From NCBI RefSeq assembly GCF_030019515.1, contig NZ_JASEEQ010000011.1, positions 62,001-126,000 on the forward strand: 64,000 nt of DNA. Direction: 5' to 3'. The notes under the pieces are model-generated. The model made no database searches, was not told where the DNA came from, and saw nothing but the letters and a program-made list of their open reading frames with translations. Within the stretch, counting starts at the first letter, position 1, and each line of letters starts with the position of its first letter. This document shows positions 23,786 to 34,400 of the stretch, piece by piece. Source of the stretch: Nocardioides sp. (GTDB lineage Bacteria; Actinomycetota; Actinomycetes; Propionibacteriales; Nocardioidaceae). Position numbers and translations under genes: made by a program.

Positions 23786-24712
23786 TCACCAATGTCCCGG
23801 GAGCGGGCCGCCGTACCAGTGCTCGACCAGGGACCGGCTGATCGAGACGCCTCCGGGGAGCACCAGGGTGCCGGCCTCGGCGAGCGCCTTCATCTCGGCG
23901 CGGGTGAACCAGCGGGCGTCCTCGATCTCGTGCTCGTCGACGCGCACCTCGGTCGTCAGCGCCCGGCCCACGAAGCCGAGCATCAGGCTGGCGGGCAGCG
24001 GCCAGGGCTGGTTGCCGAAGTACTCCACCGGACCGACCCGGACGCCGACCTCCTCGAGGACCTCCCGGCGTACGGCGTCCTCGAGGGTCTCCCCCGGCTC
24101 GCAGAAGCCCGCGAGCGTGGAGTAGCGCCCCTGCGGCCAGGCCGCCTGCCGGCCGAGCAGGCAGCGCTCGTCCTCGGCCCCCGGCTCGCCGGACGTGACG
24201 ACCATGATCACGGCGGGGTCGGTGCGCGGGAACTGGGTGTGCCCGTTGTCGCAGGCCAGCTCGTGGCCGGACGACCGGGGCCGCAGCGGCTCGCCGCAGC
24301 GCGGGCAGAAGCGGTTCACGAAGAGCCACTCGGCCAGGCCGAGCGCGTGGAGGACCAGCGGTGCGCCGGTCACCGCATCGGTCTCGGCCCCGCTCCCGGC
24401 CAGGTACGGGAGCAACCCCCGCAGCGATGTCCACTCCGCCGGGTCGCCGGCCCTCGAGAGCGTCGCGTCCGTCACCACCGCGAACCACGCCCGGCCGTCG
24501 TGCTCCCCGAGCAGCACCCGCAGCCCGTCCGGCGCGTCGGCCGGGGAGACCCACTCGATCCGCCCGTCCCGAGGACGGACCCGGGTGCCGGAGACGACCA
24601 GGACCCGTGACCGCAGATCGGCCCACCGCTGCTCGAGCCACTCGTCGTCCCCGCGGTGCAGCGCGGTGCGGTCGTGGGGGTTGGCCGAGAGCCGCTCGTG
24701 CGGATATGTCAC
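23786..24712 (-). CDS. nudC: NAD(H) pyrophosphatase / deNADding NUDIX enzyme NudC
   Basis: A 308-residue NudC. The order is an N-terminal domain, a zinc site starting with RFCPRCGEPL and ending CDNGH (about 140-165), the Nudix box GFCEPGETLEDAVRREVLEE (about 208-227), and the family-specific GNQPWPLPASLML that replaces the SQPWPFP motif. The enzyme hydrolyses NADH and NAD-capped RNA to NMN and AMP. GTG 24712 gives the normal length. The fourth zinc ligand seems to be His instead of Cys. It is divergent from deoD, with about 30 bases between starts. Confidence 0.9.
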   Translation of the reverse strand: MTYPHERLSANPHDRTALHRGDDEWLEQRWADLRSRVLVVSGTRVRPRDGRIEWVSPADAPDGLRVLLGEHDGRAWFAVVTDATLSRAGDPAEWTSLRGLLPYLAGSGAETDAVTGAPLVLHALGLAEWLFVNRFCPRCGEPLRPRSSGHELACDNGHTQFPRTDPAVIMVVTSGEPGAEDERCLLGRQAAWPQGRYSTLAGFCEPGETLEDAVRREVLEEVGVRVGPVEYFGNQPWPLPASLMLGFVGRALTTEVRVDEHEIEDARWFTRAEMKALAEAGTLVLPGGVSISRSLVEHWYGGPLPGHW

Positions 24713-24743
24713 CCGGGCGAGGTTAGCCCTAGCCTTGTCCCAC

Positions 24744-25460
24744 GTGAGCACCCACGTCGGCGCCCGGCCGGGCGACATCGCCCCTCTCGTCCTGATGCCC
24801 GGAGACCCGCTGCGGGCGCGGTGGATCGCGGACACGTTCCTGGACGACGCGCGCTGCTACACCGAGGTGCGCGGGATGTACGGCTACACCGGCACCTGGC
24901 AGGGACAGCGCGTCTCGGTGCAGGGCTCCGGGATGGGCCAGCCGTCGATGGCGATCTACGTCAACGAGCTGTTCCGGGAGTACGACGTGCGGTCGATCAT
25001 CCGGGTCGGCTCGTGCGGCGCGTTGAGCGAGCGGCTCGCCGTCCGCGACATCGTCATCGCGTCCGGAGCCTGCACGGACTCCGCGATGAACCGGATCCGG
25101 TTCGAGGGGCTCGACTACGCCCCGGTCGCCGACTTCGGCCTGCTCCGCGGCGCCCACGACGCAGCCACGGCGAAGCAGCTGGCCGAAGGGGTGCACGTCG
25201 GGCTGATCTTCAGCAGCGACTCCTTCTACCCGGCCCGGCCCGAGCTCGCGGCCCGGATGGTCGAGTTCGGCGTGCTCGCAGTCGAGATGGAGGCGAGCGC
25301 CCTCTACACGCTCGCCGCCAAGCACGGCCGACGCGCACTCACGATCTGCACGGTCAGCGACCACATCGTGACCGGCGAGGAGACCTCCGCGCAGGAGCGC
25401 GAGCAGACGTTCGGGACCATGGTGGAGATCGCCCTCGCCGCCGGGCTGGCCCAGGACTAA
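24744..25460 (+). CDS. deoD: Purine-nucleoside phosphorylase, DeoD type
   Basis: A 238-residue hexameric-type purine nucleoside phosphorylase that cleaves purine (deoxy)ribonucleosides with phosphate. Motifs: LMPGDPLRARW, GSGMGQPSMAIY, RVGSCGAL, SSDSFY, AVEMEASALY and the catalytic Asp in VSDHIVTGEE. GTG 24744 gives the standard length and start context (STHVGARPGDIAP). The neighbouring nudC is also in nucleotide metabolism. It would feed free purine bases, which the permease and molybdenum hydroxylase region could also concern, although it is 30 kb away. Confidence 0.95.
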   Translation: MSTHVGARPGDIAPLVLMPGDPLRARWIADTFLDDARCYTEVRGMYGYTGTWQGQRVSVQGSGMGQPSMAIYVNELFREYDVRSIIRVGSCGALSERLAVRDIVIASGACTDSAMNRIRFEGLDYAPVADFGLLRGAHDAATAKQLAEGVHVGLIFSSDSFYPARPELAARMVEFGVLAVEMEASALYTLAAKHGRRALTICTVSDHIVTGEETSAQEREQTFGTMVEIALAAGLAQD

Positions 25461-25487
25461 CCGACCGGGCCGGCGCGTTCAGAGGAC

Positions 25488-26558
25488 ATGGACATCCTCG
25501 ACTCGGCGGTGATCGGTGCGGGCCAGGCCGGCCTCTCCGCGTCGTACCACCTCACCCGGCGCGGGATCGACCACGTCGTCCTCGACGCGGACCCGGAGCC
25601 CGGCGGGGCCTGGCAGCACCGCTGGGACTCGCTGACCATGCGCGACGTGCACGGGATCGCGGCGCTGCCGGACTCGGACGCTCCCGCCGACGGGGCCGGC
25701 CAGGCCAACGCCGTGGTGCCGGCGTACTTCGACGCCTACGAGCGCGCGCACCGGCTGCCGGTGCTGCGCCCGGTGCGGGTCGACCGGGTCGAGTCGACCG
25801 GCGACCTGCTCGTGGTGCACGCCGGGGACCGCACCTGGACGGCCCGCACGATCGTCAACGCCACCGGCACCTGGACCCAGCCGCACCTGCCCTACTACCC
25901 GGGCATCGGCGACTTCCGCGGCGAGCAGCTGCACACGCGCGACTACCCCGGGCCCGAGCACTTCCGGGGCCGGCGGGTGGTCGTCGTCGGCGGCGGAGCG
26001 TCGGCGGTCCAGCTGCTCGGCGAGGTCGCGCCGGTTGCCGCCGGCACCCTCTGGGTGACCCGGCGCGAGCCGGTCTGGCGCAGCGACGACTTCACGCCCG
26101 ACCGGGGTCGCGAGGCCGTCGCGCTGGTGGAGGACCGGGTGCGCCGCGGGCTGCCGCCGACCAGTGTGGTCAGCGTGACCGGGCTGGTGCTGCGTGAGCA
26201 GGAGCTCGCGGCGGAGCGGCTCGGCGCCTACGAGCGTCACCCGATGTTCGTCCGCATCGAGGCGGACGGGGTCCGGATGCCCGACGGCAGCCGGTGGCCG
26301 GCCGACGCGATCGTCTGGGCCACCGGCTTCCGGCCGGCGATCGGCCACCTCGCTCCGCTGCGCCTGCGCTCGACCCACGGCGGGATCCAGCTCGACCACG
26401 CCGGTACGACGGTGCTCGCCGATCCGCGGGTCCAGCTGGTCGGCTACGGGCCCTCGGCGAGCACGATCGGCGCCAACCGGGCCGGCCGGGCGGCCGCCCG
26501 CGGCGTCGCCACCTGGCTCGACCGGGCGCGGGTCGCTGAGGACGTCTCGACCGCCTGA
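25488..26558 (+). CDS. FAD/NAD(P)H-binding oxidoreductase (flavin monooxygenase-like)
   Basis: A 356-residue flavoprotein with an FAD Rossmann motif GAGQAGLSASYHL (7-19), an NAD(P)H motif VVVVGGGASAVQLL (about 165-178), and the ATGF-type segment WATGFRPAIGHL near the C-terminus. The domain order is that of single-component flavin monooxygenases and related thioredoxin-reductase-like proteins. The substrate is unknown. It starts at ATG 25488 soon after deoD on the same strand (27 bases), so it may be cotranscribed. It ends in a bidirectional terminator shared with the convergent gene. Confidence 0.8.
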   Translation: MDILDSAVIGAGQAGLSASYHLTRRGIDHVVLDADPEPGGAWQHRWDSLTMRDVHGIAALPDSDAPADGAGQANAVVPAYFDAYERAHRLPVLRPVRVDRVESTGDLLVVHAGDRTWTARTIVNATGTWTQPHLPYYPGIGDFRGEQLHTRDYPGPEHFRGRRVVVVGGGASAVQLLGEVAPVAAGTLWVTRREPVWRSDDFTPDRGREAVALVEDRVRRGLPPTSVVSVTGLVLREQELAAERLGAYERHPMFVRIEADGVRMPDGSRWPADAIVWATGFRPAIGHLAPLRLRSTHGGIQLDHAGTTVLADPRVQLVGYGPSASTIGANRAGRAAARGVATWLDRARVAEDVSTA

Positions 26559-26689
26559 CCGCGCCACCGCGGCCGGTTGCGAGCAGTCGGGGGCGGTCGG
26601 CAGTCGGTCGGCAGGGGCGCGGGCGGCGGCCGCGCTCGGCGGGGCGCGGGCGGCCGCAGTCGGCGGGGGCAGCTGGCAGGGGCGGCGGG

Positions 26690-26740
26690 CAAAGCGCGGT
26701 TGATCGGATCGACCTGGCTCATCCCAGCAACCGCACTTTG
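26690..26740. terminator. Bidirectional terminator between convergent genes
   Basis: CAAAGCGCGGTTG pairs with CAACCGCACTTTG with one mismatch across a 25-base loop. It lies between the flavoprotein gene (ends 26558) and the exported PKD-like gene (ends 26794). The rest of this 235-base gap is GC-rich simple sequence without a gene. Confidence 0.6.
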
Positions 26741-26793
26741 CTCTCGGCACCGGGCGGGCCGGGTCGGTCGGGTCCGTCGCGGGTCCGCCTGGC

Positions 26794-27585
26794 TCAGCCG
26801 CCGACCAGCACCGGCCGAGCCGTCACCACCCGCAGCCCCTCGGCCGCCCCGGGGATCGTCACCGTCCCGTCCACCCCACGCCACGCACCGGCCCCGACCC
26901 GGAAGTCGGCCGCATACGTCGTATCCACACTCACCGCCACCCGGCCCTTCGCCAGGTACCGGTGCGTGATCTCCAGATCCGGATACGGCGACCCCGCACT
27001 ACTGGTCCGCTCACTCGCCCCGTCCCCGTAGCGCCAGGTGAACGACTCCGGCCAGATCCGCAGCTCCACCCGCCGCCCCAACAACCGCACCACCCGGGTC
27101 AGCTCCCCCCGCTCGGTGTAGAAGTTCGTCTCGAAGTTCACCAACGTCCGGCCACCCGGCGGCTGCACCACCAGCTCCGAGGCCGGCAACGGGATCCGCC
27201 GCAACGCCCGCAGCACCAGACCCGGCGTCACGACCGGCGGCGCGGCAACCGCGTCCTCTGGACAGTTCGTGCCGCCCTCGACGATCTCGCCGCTCTCGAG
27301 AACGTACGACGTGTAGACCATCACTGTCCCGTCATCGCAGACGTCGGGGTCGCCTGAGCAGGTCTGGCTACCGTGCATCGCGCATGACGTCTCGTGGACC
27401 ACCTGAGCGATCTGGGTGGCGTGATGCGAGGACGCAGGTTGAACTGAGCCGTCCTGGCCAGCGGTCCAGGACCCGATGTAGCCGCTGGGCCCGGATTGGA
27501 CTCCGCCGTGTCCATGAGTTGCCGAAGCGGGTCCACCGACCAACACGAGCACAGCCACCAGAGCAGCGATCACCACCGCCTTCAT
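26794..27585 (-). CDS. Exported PKD-like domain protein
   Basis: A 263-residue secreted protein. Residues 1-23 are a signal peptide (MKAVVIAALVAVLVLVGGPA then SAT). The C-terminal half has a PKD-like beta-sandwich core, FTWRYGDGAS (about 188-197), followed by YPDLEITHRY, as in polycystic-kidney-type domains. Cysteines in the middle (SCAMHGSQTC and DPDVCDDG) could form disulfides outside the cell. ATG 27585 overlaps the upstream lipoprotein gene stop by 4 bases, so the two exported proteins are made together. Their job is unknown. Confidence 0.75.
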   Translation of the reverse strand: MKAVVIAALVAVLVLVGGPASATHGHGGVQSGPSGYIGSWTAGQDGSVQPASSHHATQIAQVVHETSCAMHGSQTCSGDPDVCDDGTVMVYTSYVLESGEIVEGGTNCPEDAVAAPPVVTPGLVLRALRRIPLPASELVVQPPGGRTLVNFETNFYTERGELTRVVRLLGRRVELRIWPESFTWRYGDGASERTSSAGSPYPDLEITHRYLAKGRVAVSVDTTYAADFRVGAGAWRGVDGTVTIPGAAEGLRVVTARPVLVGG

Positions 27586-28166
27586 TGCGTCGCCACCGAC
27601 CGGATTGTCCAGCCATCGGCGATCGGTTGGAGGTAGAGGCGGATGTCGCTGGATCCGCCCCCGTAGTGCTCGTCGTGGGCGTCGCCGGGGAGATCGACGA
27701 CCTGCTCGGTGAGCGCGACATGACACTCCGTAATCGCCCACCAGCCGTCCGTCCGCTTCACAAAGTGCGTCTCCAAACGACTGACCGTTCCGTCGCCCCC
27801 GCGAATCTGGCCACCCTTGTCGTAGGCGTTCGTGATGAAGTCGATGCCGTTGTCGCAGTTGATGCAGCGCGTCGCGAGCGCTTTCAACCCGGCTACGTCC
27901 CCGGTGGCCTGGGCGTAGTTGACCATCTCCCAGTAGAACCTCACGAACGCCTCAGCCGCGGCCGCATCGCTCCCCTTCGCGGCGGCCGGCATCGTCGGCT
28001 CGACCGGCCCGGAGACGGCCGTGGTGGACGGCGAGGTGGGCGCCGAGGTCGACGGCGGGGCGAAGCGGGGCTCGGGGTCGTCGCCGGAGCAGGCGCCGAG
28101 CGCCAGCACCGACACGACACACAGGGCGGCGATCACCGTCCGAGACCGGGTCACGGCGACGATCAT
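27582..28166 (-). CDS. DUF6318-type lipoprotein
   Basis: A 194-residue predicted lipoprotein. The signal sequence ends in the lipobox LALGAC (about 21-26), followed by a Pro/Ser/Thr-rich linker and a folded domain from residue 65 with FVRFYWEMVNYAQATGDV, CINCD and DGWWAITE. This arrangement matches the actinobacterial DUF6318 family. The protein would be anchored to the outer face of the membrane. It is translationally coupled to the PKD-like secreted protein downstream. Function is unknown. Confidence 0.75.
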   Translation of the reverse strand: MIVAVTRSRTVIAALCVVSVLALGACSGDDPEPRFAPPSTSAPTSPSTTAVSGPVEPTMPAAAKGSDAAAAEAFVRFYWEMVNYAQATGDVAGLKALATRCINCDNGIDFITNAYDKGGQIRGGDGTVSRLETHFVKRTDGWWAITECHVALTEQVVDLPGDAHDEHYGGGSSDIRLYLQPIADGWTIRSVATQ

Positions 28167-28226
28167 TCCCCGTCCGGGCGCCGCGCGAAACCGCCGCCGG
28201 CGCGCCTGTGGAGATCCACCCGCCGG

Positions 28227-31200
28227 TCAGGACGCCCCGTCGAGCAGCGCCTCGAGCGCGGGACGGTCCGGCAGGTCCGCGGGCTCGACCACCTCGCCGG
28301 TGCGGACGTAGTAGAACGCCGCACGGACCCGCTCGAGCGGGAGGCCGTGCAGCTCGGCCCAGGCGAGCCGGTACAGCGCGAGCTGCAGCGGGTCGGCGGT
28401 GGCGGCCCGGTTGGTCTTCCAGTCCACGACCAGGAACCCGTCGCCGTCGGCGGTGGACTCGGCGTAGACCGCGTCGATGCGCCCGCGCACCACCTGACCG
28501 CCTCCGCCCGGATGACCGAGAACCAGCGCGAACGGCGCCTCCACCTGGTGCGGCGTCCGGGTCGCGAAGGGGCCGGCCTCGAACGTCGCGATCAGGTCCT
28601 TGAGGTCGGAGTCGTCGTCGATGCCGGCGTCGGCGCGACCGGGCAGGTCGTCGTAGTCGAAGAGGTCCTGCTGGCCGAACCGCGCCTCCACCCAGGCGTG
28701 GAAGCGGGTGCCGAACCGCGCGGCCGACGACGGCGGCCGCGGCATCGGCCGGGCCAGCTCGCGGGCGAACGACTCGGGGTCCTCGCGGAGCCGGCCGAGC
28801 GCGGTGGCGGACAGGCTCGACGGCAGCCGCACCGCGAGCGCGGTGCTGCGGTCGCGGCGCGCCTCGGCGAGCAGTCGCTCCAGCTCCGCGTCCCACTCGG
28901 CCACCCGCGCGGTCTCGATCATGTCGAGACCGAGGTCGGCCGCCTCGACGTCGACCGCACGGACCCGGCGGGCAGCCTCGATCCGCAGCGCCGCCTCCCG
29001 GCCGGTGCCCGTCATCGGCCACGGGCGGGAGGGGTCGACGGCGTCGTAGGGGTTCGGGTCGCCCTTCTCCGGCCTGGCCAGCCAGGCCGGCGGCTCCGCC
29101 CAGTCGTGGAGCTGGTCGCGGATCACCTCCTGGTACGCCGAGGGGCCGAACGGCGTGGCCCGCGGGCTCCACAGGTACGACGTGACCGACAGCCGGCGGG
29201 CCGCCCGGGTGAAGGCGACGTACCCGAGCCGCAGCTCCTCCTCGGCGTCGTGGTCCCGGGTGGCGGCGCGGTACGCGTCGAGCGCGGCCTTGTCGTGACC
29301 GGCCAGCTGCGGCAGGTCGCCGGCGTCACCGCGCAGCGGTGCCGGGAGGATCGCCGGCGAGGAGGTCCACAGCGTCCGGGACCGGTTGGACGGGAACCGG
29401 GTCTCGCAGACGCCGACGAGGAAGACCGAGTCCCACTCCAGGCCCTTCGAGCGGTGCACGGTGAGCAGCTTGACCGAGTCGGCCTCGGTCGGGGTCGCGA
29501 CGTCGAGGCCGTTGCCCTGGTCGTCCTCGGCGGTGAGGTAGGCGAGCAGTGCCGGCAGGGTCACGTCGCCGTCGACCGCCTGGAACTCGGCGACCGCCTT
29601 CACGAACAGGTCGAGGTTGTCGCGCCGGGCCGCGGCCGCCGGGCTGACCGCGGACGCGAGCTCGACGTCGGTGCCGCTGGTGTCGATGATCCGGCGGACG
29701 ATGTCGAGCAGCGGCTCCCCGACGTACGTGCGCAGCACGCGGAGCTCGGCGGAGAGCAGGCCGAAGCGCTCCAGCGCCTCGGGCGAGTACGCGTGCTCCC
29801 CCGGGTCGGCGAGCGCGTCGTCGAGCGACGGGATCTCGGCCGGGTCGATGCCGTCGGCGATCTCGAGGAGCTGGTCGGTGATCGACGCGGCATCGGCCCC
29901 GCGCCCGTGGCGTCCGGCGATCGCGAACGCGCGGCGGCTGAGCAGCCGCAGGTCGCGCGGGCCGATCGCCCAGCGCGGCCCGGTGAGCAGGGTGAGCAGC
30001 GCGGCGTTCGCCGTGACGTCGTGCAGCAGCGTCAGCGTCGCGACGACCTCGGCGACCTCCGGCAGCCGCAGCAGGCCGGAGAGGCCGACGATCTCGACGG
30101 GGATGCCGGCGCTGGTGAGGGCGTCGAAGACGTCCTCGGCGTGCGCGTTGTCGCGGGTGAGGACGCCGATGTGGGCCCAGCCCCCGTCGTCGGGAAGCCC
30201 CGCGTGCGCCTGCTTCACCGCGTCGACCAGCCAGGCCAGCTCGTCGGCGTGCGTCGCGAACACCTGGGTGGTGACGGTGCCGGTCTCGGCCTCGGGCTTG
30301 GCGACCAGCGGCTCCACCTGGCCGTACTTCTCGTACAGCGGCGCCGCGAGCCGGTTCGCGACCTCGAGGATGCGGGCGTCGGAGCGGCGGTTGACGGTGA
30401 GGGGGTACGTCGGGACCGGGCCGCCGCCCGCGGCCGGGAAGGTGTCGGCGAAGTTGAGGATGTTGGACACCGACGCGCCGCGCCAGCCGTAGATCGCCTG
30501 GTTGGGGTCGCCGACCGCGGTCACCGGGTGACCGCCGCCGAACAGCCGGGACAGCATCACCGCCTGGGCGACCGAGGTGTCCTGGTACTCGTCGAGCAGC
30601 ACCACCTTGAACCGCGAGCGCTCCAGCTCGCCCACGTCGGGCTGCTCGCTGGCGAGCCGGGCGCCGAGCTCGATCTGGTCGGAGAAGTCCATCAGGCCGA
30701 GATCGTGCTTGAGCCGCCGGTAGGCCTCGACCAGGCCGAGCAGCTCGCCGCGCCGGTCGATCGCGGAGATCGCCTTCTCCATCGCGTCGCGGTAGGTAAC
30801 GCGGTTCTTGCCGCCGGCCTCCTCCGCGAGCGCGGCCTGGAACCCGCGGCACGCCTCGGCGTCGACCTCGCGCACGGCGTCCGGCCCGACGAGGTGCTCG
30901 CTCATCGCGCTGTCGAGGGCGAGGAGGTTCTGGATCACGGTCTCCGGGTGGTCGGAGAGGTACCGCACGTCGCCGGTGTAGCGGTCGACGGCACGGGCGC
31001 CCAACTGGTAGCGGGCGGCGTCGGTGATGACCCGGGTGTCCGGCTCGTGGCCGATCCGCAGGCCGTGGTCGGTGAGCAGGCCGGCGGCGTACGCGTTGTA
31101 GGTGGCGACCGTCGGCTCGAGGACGTCGCTCTGCCCATCACCCGGGGCGTCTTCGGGCTCCTCCAGCGCTCCCGCGGCCTTGAGGGCCTGACGGATCCGC

Positions 31201-31448
31201 TGGCGCAGCTCGCTCGCGGCCTTGGTGGTGAACGTCAGGCCGAGCACCTCGTCGGGCCGCACCTGGCCGGTGACGACCAGGTAGACCACGCGGGCCGCCA
31301 TCAGGGTGGTCTTGCCCGAGCCGGCGCCGGCGATGACGACCGCGGGCGCGAGCGGCGCCGAGATCGCCGCCCACTGCTGCTCGCTGGGGGCGTACGACGT
31401 GCGCATCACGGCCGCGAGCTCGTCGGGCGTGCTGATCCGGCGGCTCAC
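28227..31448 (-). CDS. adnB: AdnB subunit of the AdnAB helicase-nuclease
   Basis: A 1073-residue UvrD-type helicase fused to a RecB-like nuclease. Walker A is GAGSGKTT (41-48), with LLDEYQDTS, GDPNQAIYGWRGAS, TVNRRSD and LTVHRSKGLEWDSVFL as helicase motifs. The C-terminal nuclease has VVDWKTNRA (about 1002-1010) with the catalytic Asp and Lys, followed by QLALYRLAW. AdnAB resects DNA double-strand ends in actinobacteria in place of RecBCD. GTG 31448 overlaps the adnA stop by 4 bases, giving equal synthesis of both subunits. The frame remains open far upstream, antisense-like through adnA, but that part is not coding. Confidence 0.9.
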   Translation of the reverse strand: MSRRISTPDELAAVMRTSYAPSEQQWAAISAPLAPAVVIAGAGSGKTTLMAARVVYLVVTGQVRPDEVLGLTFTTKAASELRQRIRQALKAAGALEEPEDAPGDGQSDVLEPTVATYNAYAAGLLTDHGLRIGHEPDTRVITDAARYQLGARAVDRYTGDVRYLSDHPETVIQNLLALDSAMSEHLVGPDAVREVDAEACRGFQAALAEEAGGKNRVTYRDAMEKAISAIDRRGELLGLVEAYRRLKHDLGLMDFSDQIELGARLASEQPDVGELERSRFKVVLLDEYQDTSVAQAVMLSRLFGGGHPVTAVGDPNQAIYGWRGASVSNILNFADTFPAAGGGPVPTYPLTVNRRSDARILEVANRLAAPLYEKYGQVEPLVAKPEAETGTVTTQVFATHADELAWLVDAVKQAHAGLPDDGGWAHIGVLTRDNAHAEDVFDALTSAGIPVEIVGLSGLLRLPEVAEVVATLTLLHDVTANAALLTLLTGPRWAIGPRDLRLLSRRAFAIAGRHGRGADAASITDQLLEIADGIDPAEIPSLDDALADPGEHAYSPEALERFGLLSAELRVLRTYVGEPLLDIVRRIIDTSGTDVELASAVSPAAAARRDNLDLFVKAVAEFQAVDGDVTLPALLAYLTAEDDQGNGLDVATPTEADSVKLLTVHRSKGLEWDSVFLVGVCETRFPSNRSRTLWTSSPAILPAPLRGDAGDLPQLAGHDKAALDAYRAATRDHDAEEELRLGYVAFTRAARRLSVTSYLWSPRATPFGPSAYQEVIRDQLHDWAEPPAWLARPEKGDPNPYDAVDPSRPWPMTGTGREAALRIEAARRVRAVDVEAADLGLDMIETARVAEWDAELERLLAEARRDRSTALAVRLPSSLSATALGRLREDPESFARELARPMPRPPSSAARFGTRFHAWVEARFGQQDLFDYDDLPGRADAGIDDDSDLKDLIATFEAGPFATRTPHQVEAPFALVLGHPGGGGQVVRGRIDAVYAESTADGDGFLVVDWKTNRAATADPLQLALYRLAWAELHGLPLERVRAAFYYVRTGEVVEPADLPDRPALEALLDGAS

Positions 31449-34400
31449 CGGGCGGTCACCGACCCCGCGCTCTTGATCGGGCAGATCGCCACGAAGCTGC
31501 AGTCGCGGCAGTGCTGGCCGGCGACCGCCGGGAACGTCTCCGCGCGCATCAGGGACGCGGCGTGCGCGAGCCGGAGGCGGAGGTCGTCGCGCGCCGGTCC
31601 GTCGTCGGCCTGGGCGGCCTGCGCCTGGACGGCGGCGGTCTCGCCCCCGTCGGTCAGGCCGAGCTGGACGAGCTCGGCCCCGCCGGCGTGGGCGCCCGGC
31701 GCGAGCTCGGCGACGGCGTCGTGGTCGACGGCGTACTGGTAGAGGCCGAGCTGGACGTGGCTCTCGACCGCCTTGTTGCTCGGCTTGGCCCGGCCGGACT
31801 TGAGGTCGACCACGACGACGCTGCCGTCGGCGTCGAGCTCGATCCGGTCGGCGTAGCCGCTGATCTTGACCTGCTCTCCGTCGTCGAGCGTCACGACGGT
31901 GGTGAACGGGTACTCGGTCGCGAGCAGCTCGCGCGGGTTGTCGAGGTGCCACTGGAGGAACCGGCCGACCGCCGCGCGCACCCGGTCGTGCTCGCGCGCC
32001 TTCGACCACGGCGTGCGGAAGTCGAGCCGGTCCCAGACCGCGTCGACGTGCTCCATCAGCACCTCGACGGCGGGCTCCAGCTCGCCGGCCGCGACCCGCT
32101 GGGCGAGCGCGTGGATCAGCTCGCCGAGGTTGGCGGACTGGTGGGCCCGGGCGACGCCGCCGGCCTCGCGCTCGAGGAACCACTGGGTCGGGCAGACCGC
32201 GACCGCGTCGAGCACGCTCGCCGAGACGGGCACCGGCTGGTCGGGGTCGCGGATCGGCTCGACCGAGCGGGTGGCGGCGCGGGTGCCCCACCAGCTCGAC
32301 GGGTCGGCGATCCGGACCTCGGGAGCCAGCCGGGCGAGCCGGCGCGCGGCGGCCTCGCGGAGGGGCTCGGAGGTGTCGGGGTCGGCGAGGGTGCGGCGCA
32401 GCTCGGCGACCAGCCCCGCGAGCGACAGCGGCCGCGGTGGCCGGCCGACGACGCGCTCGACGCTCACCCCGAGCTCGTCGAGGAACCGGGACGGCTGCTC
32501 GCCCTCGTCGTCGGGCGAGGCGACCGCGGTGATGACCAGCCGCTGCCGGGCGCGGGTGCAGGCGACGTAGAAGAGCCGCCGCTCCTCCATCAGCAGCTCG
32601 CGCGTCGTCACCGGCGGCACCACGCCGTGCTCGCCGATCCGGTCGGCCTGGAGCAGCGTCGAACGCCTCCGCAGGTCGGGCCAGCCGTCCTGCTGGACGT
32701 GGGCGACGACGACCAGCCGCCACTCGAGGCCCTTGGCGCGGTGGGCGGTGAGGAGGCGTACGGCGGCGCCGCGGGCACCCCGCTCGGCCAGGGTGTCGGC
32801 GGGGATCTGCTGCTGCACGAGCGTCGCGAGGAAGGCCCGGACACCGACGTGGTCGCGCTGCTCCTCGGCGCGGGCGGCGACGTCGAAGAGCGCGCAGACC
32901 GAGTCGAGGTCGCGGTGGGCGCGGCGAGCGGCCCCGCCGCCGAGGTCGACGGACCGGCGCAGCCGGGCCGGCCAGCCGGTGCGGGACCACAGCGTCCAGA
33001 GCAGCTCCTCGGCCGAGGCGCCGCCGCGCAGCTCCTCGCGGGCGTCGAGCAGGAGCTGGGCGAGGGCCCGGGCGCGGACGACCTCGGGGCCCTCCAGCCC
33101 GTCGAGGAACCCGGGCTCGGCGACCACCCGGCGGACCAGGTCCCGCGAGGTCCGCGGGGTGCGGGCCTCGGCCTTGCTCTGCTCCTTCTCGCGGGTGCGC
33201 AGCCGCCGGGCGAGGCGGCGCAGGTCGCCGGCGTCGAGCCCGCCGAGCGGACCCAGCAGCAGCCCCTCGGCCCGGGCGGCGTCGAGGTGGTCGACGTGCT
33301 CCACGTCCGTCTCGGCCGGTCGGGTGTCCAGGGTGACCACCGCACGCAGGGCGTCGAGCAGCGGCAGCACGGCCGGGTCGCGCACGAGCGGCACCTCGTC
33401 GCTGGCGACCTCGACCGGCACCCCGGCGGCGCCGAGCGCCCGACGCAACGGCGGGATCGACGTACGGCCGGAGCGGACGAGCACCGCCATCTGGTCCCAC
33501 GGGACGCCGTCCTCGAGGTGGGCACGGCGCAGCAGGTCGGCGAGGTGCTCGGCCTCGGCGCGCTCGGTGTCGAAGGTGCGGACCAGCACCCGCCCCTCGC
33601 TCCCCTTGTCCTGGGGGGCGATCGGCTCCGCCTCGGGCGCCAGGAACGCCGCGCGCGCCTCCGCCGGGATGCTCCCCGGCAGCGCCAGCCGGCCGGCCAC
33701 CCGCTGCGAGGCGACCAGCAGCCGCGGGCCGAACCGGCGCGTGGTGCGCAGCGCCATCACGTCGGCCGGCGCGCCGTCGGCGCGCGGGAACTCGCTCGGG
33801 AACTCCAGGATGCCGCGCACCTCCGCGCCCCGGAAGCCGTAGATCGACTGGTGCGGATCGCCGACGACCACCAGGTCCCGGCCGTCGCCGGCGAGGGCGC
33901 GCAGCAGGGCGACCTGCCCGGGGTCGGTGTCCTGGTACTCGTCGACGAACACGGCCCGGATCCGCGCCCGCAGCTCGTCGCGGTGGGCCTCGGCCTCGAT
34001 CGTGGCGCGGCGGATCAGGTCGGCGTAGTCGGTGGCGCCCTGGGAGTCGAGGTTGGTGAGGTACTGGTCGAGGAAGAGGCCCGCGGCGACGTACTCGGGC
34101 AGGCCCTCGTCCTCGCCGAGCACCCGGAGCGCGACGCCGTCGAGGCCCTTCTCGCGCGCACGGGACAGCACGGCGTGCACCTCGCGGGCGAAGCCGCGCG
34201 TGCCGAGGGCCCGGGCGAGCGACTCCGGCCAGGCGACCGACTCGGGGTGGTCGGTGAGCAGCTCGCGCAGCACGACGTCCTGCTCGGGAGCGGACAGGAG
34301 GCGCAGCGGCGCCTCGTAGAGCTCGGCCGGCGAGTAGCGGCGGATCAGCCCGTAGGCGAAGGAGTGGAACGTCGAGCTCAGCGTCGTCGACATGGTGCGG